Shown here: positions 1 through 4,990 of the stretch, one piece after another | How the letters are laid out: the number at the start of each line of letters is the position of its first letter | Numbering within the stretch: position 1 is the first letter of the stretch | Assembly (NCBI GenBank): GCA_963204845.1 | Contig: CAUJIL010000286.1 | Span: forward strand, 1 to 5,909 | Source of the DNA: Pseudomonadota bacterium | Lineage (GTDB): Bacteria; Pseudomonadota; Gammaproteobacteria; Pseudomonadales; UBA5518 | DNA length: 5,909 nucleotides | Reading direction: 5' to 3' | The notes under the pieces: generated by a model | Seen by the model: only the letters and a program-made list of their open reading frames with translations | Told to the model about the DNA's origin: nothing | Database searches by the model: none | Translations under genes and position numbers: made by a program

Positions 1-59
1 TCCGCTGAGCTTGCGCACGGGTGCGGATTTCTCCACAGTCGCGGCGTCACCCCGCGGAC

Positions 60-65
60 GGAGGA
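60..65 (+). promoter_or_regulatory. Ribosome binding site deciding the AbgT-family start
   Basis: GGAGGA lies six bases before ATG 72. It supports that start over the in-frame ATG at 21, which would add 17 hydrophilic residues not expected in this family. Confidence 0.7.
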
Positions 66-71
66 TCGGCG

Positions 72-1628
72 ATGGCGCAACGCGACGACGCACGAACCGG
101 CGGCGTGCTCGGCTGGATCGAGCGCACGGGCAACCGCCTGCCCGATCCGGTGTTCATCTTCCTGTACCTCATCGTCGCGCTGATCGTGGTGAGCGTGGTG
201 GCCTCGGCCGCGGACTATTCCGCGCTGCATCCCTCGCAACGCGACGCCGGCGGCGCGCCGCTGCTGATCGCCGCCAGCAGCCTGCTCGCGCCCGAAAACA
301 TCCGCCGGCTGTGGGCGGACATGCCGCACACGTTCACGGCGTTCCACCCGCTCGGTTACGTGCTGGTGGTGATGCTCGGCGCCGGCGTGGCCGAGCGCAG
401 CGGTCTGTTCGCGGCCGCAATGCGTGGTGCGGTGCACGCGGCGCCGGCCGGACTGCTGACGCCGATGGTCGCGCTGGTCGCGATGATGGGGAACCTCGCC
501 GCCGACGCCGCCTATGTGGTGCTGGTGCCGCTGGCGGCAATCCTGTACGCGGCCGCCGGACGCCATCCGATCGCCGGTATCGCGGCCGCGTTCGCGGGCG
601 TGTCGGGCGCTTTCTCGGCGAATCTGGTGCCGGGACAACTCGATGCGCTGCTGTTCGGCATCACCGAGGCGGCAGCGGAGGCGCTGGTGCCGTCGTGGAA
701 CGCGAACATCGTCGGCAACTGGTATTTCATCATGGGCATGACCGTCGTGTTCCTGCCGGTCGTCTGGTACGTCACCGAGCGCGTGATCGAGCCGCGCCTC
801 GGGCGCTGGGAAGCGGGCAGCGGCGCCACTGGCGAGCACGAGGCCGGACCGGTCGACACGTCGCAGCGTCGCGCATTGCGCCACGCGGGTCTGGCCGCGC
901 TCGCGGTGGTGCTGCTGTGGACGCTGTTCCTGTTCGGTCCGGGAACGCCGCTGCTCGATCGTGATGCTGTGGGCCCGGCGCGGCTGTCGCCGTTCTTCCG
1001 TTCGCTGGTGGCGGGCTTCCTCGTGCTGTTCCTCGCCAGCGGATGGGCCTACGGGCGCGTCGCGGGAACGGTGCGCACGCACCGCGACATCGTGCGCATG
1101 ATGAAGGAATCGATGAGCGAACTCGCGTACTACCTCGTGCTCGCGTTCGCCGCCGCGCACTTCATCGCGATGTTCGCGTGGTCGAATCTCGGGTTGATCC
1201 TCGCGGTGCACGGTGCCGAGGCCATACGCGCATCCGGGCTGCCGGCGCCCGCGCTGCTCGCGCTGATCGTGCTGCTGACGGCGGGCGTGAACCTGTTCGT
1301 CGGCTCGGCGTCGGCGAAATGGGCGCTGCTCGCGCCGGTGCTGGTGCCGATGATGATGTTGCTCGGCATCAGCCCGGAAGCGACCACCGCGGCGTATCGC
1401 GTCGGCGACGGCGCGACCAACATCGTGACGCCGCTGATGGTGTACTTTCCGCTGATCCTCACCTTCTGCCAGCGCTGGCGCGCGGATTTCGGCATCGGCA
1501 GCCTGGTCGCGACGATGCTGCCGTTTTCGCTTGCGCTGCTCGTTGCGGGCGCGCTGCTTACCATCGCGTGGATCGCGCTCGGCATCCCGCTCGGTCCCGC
1601 GGCGCCAGTGCATTTCGTGTTGCCCTGA
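72..1628 (+). CDS. AbgT-family transporter (p-aminobenzoyl-glutamate transporter / sulfonamide efflux type)
   Basis: A 518-residue polytopic inner-membrane protein, close to the usual length of about 510 for the AbgT (YdaH/MtrF) family. Known members import the folate breakdown product p-aminobenzoyl-glutamate or export sulfonamides using the proton gradient. The N-terminal segment ERTGNRLPDP (residues 17-26), running into the first membrane helix, is typical of the family. The core GSASAKW (411-417), AYRVGD (441-446) and the following Pro454 reproduce, with unchanged spacing, the residues shown to matter in MtrF (S417, W420, P438, R446, D449, P457 correspond to S414, W417, P435, R443, D446, P454 here). 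Asp191 probably matches MtrF D193. About a dozen hydrophobic segments are visible, with a hydrophilic loop at 238-270. An in-frame ATG at 21 was passed over because GGAGGA at 60-65 sits correctly before ATG 72. No abgA/abgB hydrolase genes lie nearby, so the substrate and transport direction are unproven. Confidence 0.93.
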   Translation: MAQRDDARTGGVLGWIERTGNRLPDPVFIFLYLIVALIVVSVVASAADYSALHPSQRDAGGAPLLIAASSLLAPENIRRLWADMPHTFTAFHPLGYVLVVMLGAGVAERSGLFAAAMRGAVHAAPAGLLTPMVALVAMMGNLAADAAYVVLVPLAAILYAAAGRHPIAGIAAAFAGVSGAFSANLVPGQLDALLFGITEAAAEALVPSWNANIVGNWYFIMGMTVVFLPVVWYVTERVIEPRLGRWEAGSGATGEHEAGPVDTSQRRALRHAGLAALAVVLLWTLFLFGPGTPLLDRDAVGPARLSPFFRSLVAGFLVLFLASGWAYGRVAGTVRTHRDIVRMMKESMSELAYYLVLAFAAAHFIAMFAWSNLGLILAVHGAEAIRASGLPAPALLALIVLLTAGVNLFVGSASAKWALLAPVLVPMMMLLGISPEATTAAYRVGDGATNIVTPLMVYFPLILTFCQRWRADFGIGSLVATMLPFSLALLVAGALLTIAWIALGIPLGPAAPVHFVLP

Positions 1629-1642
1629 AGCGAGTCCGGCGC

Positions 1643-1652
1643 TTTGCGCAAA
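1643..1652 (+). promoter_or_regulatory. Perfect 10-base palindrome TTTGCGCAAA upstream of the H1-like gene
   Basis: TTTGCGCAAA is its own reverse complement and lies about 30 bases upstream of the proposed -10 element of the H1-like gene, just after the transporter stop codon. Its position would suit an activator or repressor half-site pair. A chance palindrome is also possible, and no U-run follows that would make it a terminator. Confidence 0.2.
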
Positions 1653-1678
1653 ATTGCCGCACGCGCTGGCCTTGCGTG

Positions 1679-1687
1679 TGCTATTAA
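1679..1687 (+). promoter_or_regulatory. Candidate extended -10 promoter of the H1-like gene
   Basis: TGCTATTAA fits the extended -10 pattern TGn followed by a TATAAT-like hexamer (TATTAA). It would start transcription near 1694, giving a leader of roughly 45 bases before ATG 1740. No good -35 hexamer is visible at 17 bases, which is acceptable for extended -10 promoters. The AT-rich patch stands out in a very GC-rich region. Confidence 0.35.
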
Positions 1688-1727
1688 CAGTAGGCGGAAT
1701 CTTCGTCGATTCCCATCCATCAGCAAC

Positions 1728-1733
1728 GGGAGA
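1728..1733 (+). promoter_or_regulatory. Ribosome binding site of the H1-like gene
   Basis: GGGAGA lies six bases before ATG 1740 and supports this start over an upstream TTG at 1644 in the same frame. Confidence 0.6.
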
Positions 1734-1739
1734 CCATCG

Positions 1740-2012
1740 ATGGCAGAGACAACACCGGCCAAGAAGCCTGCCGCCAAGAAGGCAGCAGCCAAGAAACCCG
1801 CGGCGAAGAAGGCTGCGGCCAAGAAGCCTGCCGCGAAGAAGGCTGCGGCCAAGAAGCCGGCAGCGAAGAAGGCTGCGGCGAAGAAGCCCGCCGTGAAGAA
1901 GGCTGCGGCCAAGAAGCCGGCCGCGAAGAAGGCGGCGGCGAAGAAGCCTGCTGCCAAGAAGGCGGCGGCGAAGAAGCCCGCTGCAAAGAAGGCCGCCGCG
2001 AAGAAGAAGTAG
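1740..2012 (+). CDS. Histone H1-like Lys/Ala/Pro-rich repeat DNA-binding protein
   Basis: A 90-residue protein with a 7-residue head (MAETTPA), eight tandem copies of KKPAAKKAAA, and a final KKK. By count it has 35 Lys, 41 Ala and 9 Pro, a single acidic residue (Glu3), and no aromatic residue or cysteine. This is the composition of eukaryotic H1 tails and of bacterial H1-like proteins such as AlgP of Pseudomonas, BpH1 of Bordetella and Hc2 of Chlamydia, which bind DNA non-specifically and affect nucleoid structure or gene expression. Unlike AlgP there is no non-repeat N-terminal domain. The only deviation in the repeats is Ala to Val in unit 5 (GCG to GTG). ATG 1740 was chosen because GGGAGA at 1728-1733 lies six bases before it; the open frame extends upstream to a TTG at 1644 without a ribosome site. 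The gene probably has its own promoter and is convergent with the oxidoreductase. Expression and DNA binding are inferred from composition only. Confidence 0.85.
   Translation: MAETTPAKKPAAKKAAAKKPAAKKAAAKKPAAKKAAAKKPAAKKAAAKKPAVKKAAAKKPAAKKAAAKKPAAKKAAAKKPAAKKAAAKKK
1761..2000 (+). repeat. Eight tandem 30-bp coding repeats
   Basis: Eight contiguous units of exactly 30 bases begin at 1761, 1791, 1821, 1851, 1881, 1911, 1941 and 1971. Each encodes KKPAAKKAAA. Units differ almost only at third codon positions: the proline codon is CCT, CCC or CCG and the alanine codons vary freely, while lysine is AAG except for one AAA in unit 2. The one amino-acid change is in unit 5 (Ala to Val). The array could expand or contract in-frame by slippage or recombination, as is known for the AlgP repeats. 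Confidence 0.95.
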
Positions 2013-2043
2013 CGATACCTCCAGCGCCCGATGCACACGGACG

Positions 2044-2090
2044 TGCCGGGCAGCTTCCTGCCGAAATGCCGGTGCCCGCCTGCCGGCAGG
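2044..2090. terminator. GC-rich inverted-repeat cluster between convergent genes, possible bidirectional terminator
   Basis: The 103-base gap between the H1-like gene and the convergent oxidoreductase contains TGCCGG at 2044, 2067 and 2081, a TGCCGA at 2059, and a perfect 12-base palindrome CCTGCCGGCAGG at 2079-2090. TGCCGG at 2067-2072 can also pair with CCGGCA at 2083-2088, and GGCAG at 2049-2053 with CTGCC at 2058-2062 across a CTTC loop. These hairpins could stop transcription from both sides, but neither strand has a strong U-run after them, so an intrinsic terminator is not certain. Confidence 0.3.
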
Positions 2091-2115
2091 GGCGTCTTCC
2101 CCCCGAATCTTCCTT

Positions 2116-3363
2116 TCAGACCCCGCCTGGCAGCGGTTGCGATGCGCGTACGCGATTGAGCGCCGGATCGTTCGGCGGGTTCTCCACGCAGCGCGTTCCG
2201 TCCGCGTGGTAGATGTACGCGACGCAGCGGTTGCAACTGGTGCAGCCGGAGCGCCTGGTCTCGCCGCTGCGCATGCGGTTCACGAGTCGGGTGTCGTGGA
2301 TCAGCGCGCGCGCCATCACCACGCAGTCGAAGCCGTCGGCCAGTGCCGCTTCGGCACTGTCGAGTGATTTCACTCCACCGAGGAACGCGAGCGGCATGCC
2401 GACCGCCTCGCGCACCTTCAGCGAGTGCTCGCGCAGGTAGCTTTCGCGGAACTCGGTCCGCCGTGGCGCGCCGAGCGCGCTGAGACGCAGCGCCAGGCGC
2501 GGGATCCACTGGTCGTGCAGCACCTTCGCGATCTCCTGCTGGTCGACCGGGCTGCCGAACATGAACCACGTCGACTCGACGTTGCGTCCGCCCGAGAGCA
2601 CCAGCAGATCGGCGCCGGCGTTCTCCAGCGCGCGCGCGGTCACGGCGGCGTCGGTTGCATCGGCGCCGCCCGGCACGCCGTCGGCGACGTTGATCTTCGC
2701 GATCACCGCGAGATCCCGCCCGACCGCCTGCTTCACCGCCGCGAGCACGCGGGCCGGAAAGCGCGCGCGGTTCTGCGCGCTGCCGCCGAACTCGTCGCGC
2801 CGGCGGTTGTCGAGCGGCGAGATGAACTGGTTCAGCAAATAGCCGTGGCCCATATGCAGTTCGACCGCGTCGAAGCCGGCCTCGCGCGCGAGTTCCGCGG
2901 TGCGCACGAACTGCGCGGTGACGCGGTCCATGTCCGCGGCCTGCATGGCGCGCCGGCGCCAGTTGCCGGCCAGCAGCCCGGCCTTGTTGAAGCCCGACAC
3001 CGAGCTCATGGCCGGACGCCCGAGGCGGATGCCGGTGACGAAGGAGCCGCCGTGGGTGATCTGCGCCGAGATCGCACCGCCCTCGGCGTGGACCGCGGCG
3101 GTCAGCACCCGCAGGTCCGGCAGGATCTGCTCGCGCATCCAGATCTGGTTCGGCAGCGTGCGGCCTTCCTCGGATACCGCGACGTAGGCGACCGTCGTCA
3201 GTCCCACGCCGCCGGCGGCGAGCTCGCGGTGGTGGCGCACCAGCGCGTGCGTGGGCGCACCGTCGATGCACATCGCCTCGTTGGCGCCGGACTTGATGAA
3301 GCGGTTGCGCAGGCGCAGCGGGCCGATCGTGATCGGGTCGAAGACGGAGGGCGAGGTGGTCAT
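2116..3363 (-). CDS. NADH:flavin oxidoreductase, old yellow enzyme family (single domain)
   Basis: A 415-residue TIM-barrel FMN enzyme of the old yellow enzyme family, which reduces activated C=C bonds with NAD(P)H. The family order is complete: PLRLRNRF near the N-terminus (15-22), QITHGG (101-106), the active-site segment HMGHGYLLNQFISP (170-183) with the His170/His173 pair, the NRRRDEFGG stretch (186-194), and the FMN-phosphate region LGG (328-330) to ADGFDCVVMARALI (342-355). The C-terminus carries Cys374, Cys377, Cys380 and Cys392 (C-x2-C-x2-C-x11-C), resembling the 4Fe-4S site of 2,4-dienoyl-CoA reductase (FadH, C-x2-C-x3-C-x11-C), yet the FadH C-terminal FAD/NADPH domain is absent. About 60 residues between the barrel strands (262-322) look subfamily-specific. 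It is transcribed divergently from the crotonase, suggesting a shared role with unsaturated substrates. Only a weak AGGA at 3374-3377 precedes the start. The substrate is unknown; enone, dienoyl or xenobiotic reductase are all possible. Confidence 0.92.
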   Translation of the reverse strand: MTTSPSVFDPITIGPLRLRNRFIKSGANEAMCIDGAPTHALVRHHRELAAGGVGLTTVAYVAVSEEGRTLPNQIWMREQILPDLRVLTAAVHAEGGAISAQITHGGSFVTGIRLGRPAMSSVSGFNKAGLLAGNWRRRAMQAADMDRVTAQFVRTAELAREAGFDAVELHMGHGYLLNQFISPLDNRRRDEFGGSAQNRARFPARVLAAVKQAVGRDLAVIAKINVADGVPGGADATDAAVTARALENAGADLLVLSGGRNVESTWFMFGSPVDQQEIAKVLHDQWIPRLALRLSALGAPRRTEFRESYLREHSLKVREAVGMPLAFLGGVKSLDSAEAALADGFDCVVMARALIHDTRLVNRMRSGETRRSGCTSCNRCVAYIYHADGTRCVENPPNDPALNRVRASQPLPGGV

Positions 3364-3498
3364 CGTGCGGCAATCCTGATCGGGGTGAAGCGCTCATCTT
3401 CGTTGCCGCGCGTGCGCCAGGCAATCGTCCCGGCGGGGGGAGCGCGGTTAGAATCGGCCCGGCACGAATGGCTGCCGGCACGCAACCCTGGAGGAACC
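3364..3498. promoter_or_regulatory. Divergent control region between the oxidoreductase and crotonase genes
   Basis: This 135-base gap must hold both promoters. On the plus strand TAGAAT at 3449-3454 is a good -10 match, placing the start of transcription near 3461 and leaving a leader of under 40 bases; the -35 position is poor. On the minus strand TTGCCT (3424-3419) could be a -35, with a weak -10 (GAAGAT) 17 bases on. No clear operator dyad was found and no regulator gene is in the window. Confidence 0.4.
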
Positions 3499-4296
3499 AT
3501 GGCCGATATCGAGTTCGAGAACCGCGACGGAGTGGGGCTGATCACGCTGGCCCGACCGGACCGGCTCAATGTCGTGGGCTGGCAGATGCTCGGGGAGCTC
3601 GGCGATCTGTACCGGCGCTGCGACATCGACCCCGCCGTGCGCGTGGTCGTGATCAGCGGCCGTGGCAGCGCGTTCTGCGCCGGCGCCGACCTGGCGCGCG
3701 GTGATGCCTTCGCCAGCGAGGCGGACGGCGAGTTCAGTTCGTGCCCGCTGTCGATGCAGGCCTGGGAGGTGCGCAAGCCGGTGATCGCCGCCTGCAACGG
3801 ACACGCGATCGGGGTCGGACTGGGCATCGCGCTGCAGTGCGATATGCGCGTCGTCGCGCGCGGGGCGAAGTACGGCCTGCTGCAGAACCGGCGCGGAGTG
3901 GTCGCCGATTTCGGGGTGGAATGGGTGCTGCCGCGGCTGGTGGGTGTCGAGCGCGCGTTCGAACTGCTGGTGCGTGGCGCGCGCATCGACGGCGAGCAGG
4001 CACACGCCTGGGGGCTCGCCGGATACCTCGCGGATGCCGACGGCGTGCTCGATTGCGCGCTGGAGATCGCTGCCGACATGGCGCGCAACTGCTCGCCGCT
4101 GGTGATGGGAATGCACAAGCGCCTGCTGTGGCGCGGGCTCGATATGCAGCGCGAGGCGCTGGTCGCGCTGGAGACACGCGCGCTGCACCACAGCATGCGC
4201 CAGCCCGATGCGCTCGAGGGTGGCATGGCGTGGGTGGAGAAGCGCGCGCCGCGCTGGGAGGAGGACTGGAGCGCGCGCTGGCCGGATTTCCTCTAG
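3499..4296 (+). CDS. Crotonase-fold enoyl-CoA hydratase/isomerase family protein
   Basis: A 265-residue crotonase, the usual length for the family, whose members act on acyl-CoA thioesters in the cytoplasm. The oxyanion-hole segments are present: FCAGADL (59-65) and NGHAIGVGLGIALQCD (100-115), followed by LPRLVG (144-149) and ARIDGEQAHAWGL (161-173). Aligned without gaps to rat mitochondrial enoyl-CoA hydratase, catalytic Glu144 becomes Gly109 and Glu164 becomes Gln129, so ordinary hydratase chemistry is unlikely. Asp137 in GVVADFG falls where dienoyl-CoA isomerase (D204), PaaG-type isomerases and 4-chlorobenzoyl-CoA dehalogenase (D145) keep their catalytic Asp. An isomerase-like activity is therefore a better guess than hydration, but this is inference. 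GGAGG at 3490-3494 lies just before ATG 3499. The gene is divergent from the flavin oxidoreductase, and its stop lies 22 bases from the stop of the convergent thioesterase. Confidence 0.92.
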   Translation: MADIEFENRDGVGLITLARPDRLNVVGWQMLGELGDLYRRCDIDPAVRVVVISGRGSAFCAGADLARGDAFASEADGEFSSCPLSMQAWEVRKPVIAACNGHAIGVGLGIALQCDMRVVARGAKYGLLQNRRGVVADFGVEWVLPRLVGVERAFELLVRGARIDGEQAHAWGLAGYLADADGVLDCALEIAADMARNCSPLVMGMHKRLLWRGLDMQREALVALETRALHHSMRQPDALEGGMAWVEKRAPRWEEDWSARWPDFL

Positions 4297-4318
4297 CGCA
4301 ACGCGCGGGCGGCGCACC
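4297..4318. other. Short convergent intergenic gap
   Basis: Only 22 bases separate the stop codons of the crotonase and the convergent thioesterase. No hairpin followed by a U-run is visible, so transcripts from the two strands probably overlap at their 3' ends. Confidence 0.5.
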
Positions 4319-4990
4319 CTAGAGCAGGTGCTTGTGCATGCCCGAGATGCCGCCGTGCGGCTGGATGAACACGCCGTTGCAGCTGGCGGTCAGCGTGTCG
4401 CCGGCGTGCATCTCGGCGCGTACCCAGGTCTTGCGTCCCTCGACGCGCTCGACCCAGCCGCGCAGCCGCAGTTCGGTGTTCAGCGGCGTGCGGCGGTGGT
4501 AGCGGATTTCCAGCGTGCCGGTCATTCCCGGCTGCCCGCCGATCGCTTGTGCCTCGCCCATGAACTGGTCGAACAGCGCTGCCACGAATCCTCCGTGCAC
4601 GCTGGTCGGCGGTCCCTCGTAGGCCCAGCCCAGCGTGGCGCGGCCGTGCGCGACACCATCGGCGATCCATGTGCGAAGCGGCGGCGCCAACGGGTTCGCG
4701 ATCCCGGCGACCGGGTTCGTCTCGTGCCCGATCTGCCCGATCCGTCCGTGACAGCCCTGTTCGGCGAAGGCCATGCGCCCGTAGAGGCGCGGCAGCGCCG
4801 CGCACTCCGTCGCGTGGTCCTCCAGGCGCGCGGCGATCGCGTGCAACTCCGGAATCGTCGGCGTGCTGCTGACCAGGATCTCCGTCAGCTGGCGGATCGC
4901 CGTTGCGACGCGCCTGCGCGCCTCCCACTCGGCGCTGTACGCCGGCGTGATTTCCTCGGACAGGAAGGGGTTGTCGGTGGCCTCGGTCAC
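4319..4990 (-). CDS. PaaI-like hotdog-fold acyl-CoA thioesterase
   Basis: A 223-residue protein starting at GTG 4990. The C-terminal half is a hotdog thioesterase domain (roughly 105-210): VHGGFVAALFDQFMG (131-145) contains the HGG motif and the expected catalytic Asp141, followed by the strand pattern GTLEIRYHRRTPL (158-170) and LRGWVERVEGRKTWVRAEM (176-194). Such enzymes hydrolyse acyl-CoA thioesters in the cytoplasm. The first 100 residues form a predicted helical N-terminal region rich in Arg, Ala and Leu (20-75), longer than in PaaI itself (about 140 residues) but seen in larger PaaI-like thioesterases. The start was chosen because AGGAGA (5003-4998) lies seven bases before GTG and because this GTG overlaps the glucokinase stop (GTGA), implying translational coupling in one operon. 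The open frame continues upstream to 5269, but that part is out of frame with glucokinase and is a shadow. The acyl substrate is unknown. Confidence 0.88.
   Translation of the reverse strand: MTEATDNPFLSEEITPAYSAEWEARRRVATAIRQLTEILVSSTPTIPELHAIAARLEDHATECAALPRLYGRMAFAEQGCHGRIGQIGHETNPVAGIANPLAPPLRTWIADGVAHGRATLGWAYEGPPTSVHGGFVAALFDQFMGEAQAIGGQPGMTGTLEIRYHRRTPLNTELRLRGWVERVEGRKTWVRAEMHAGDTLTASCNGVFIQPHGGISGMHKHLL

Noticed and set aside
1720..1986. Minus-strand Ser/Pro-rich open frame over the repeats
   Set aside because: It merely mirrors the 30-bp repeats; it has no ribosome site and no recognisable domain, while the plus-strand frame has both a good start and an H1-like composition.
1761..2000. 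CRISPR array
   Set aside because: The 30-base units are directly contiguous with no spacers and code for a periodic protein.
1130..3481. 783-residue minus-strand open frame
   Set aside because: It is the shadow of three real genes in a GC-rich region. Its Phe/Ala-rich middle is simply the antisense of the Lys/Ala repeats, and the oxidoreductase in a neighbouring frame has full family motifs.
2425..3498. Long upstream extension of the crotonase frame
   Set aside because: The first 358 codons run antisense to the oxidoreductase, show no family motif, and are preceded by no ribosome site; GGAGG before ATG 3499 and family length fix the start there.
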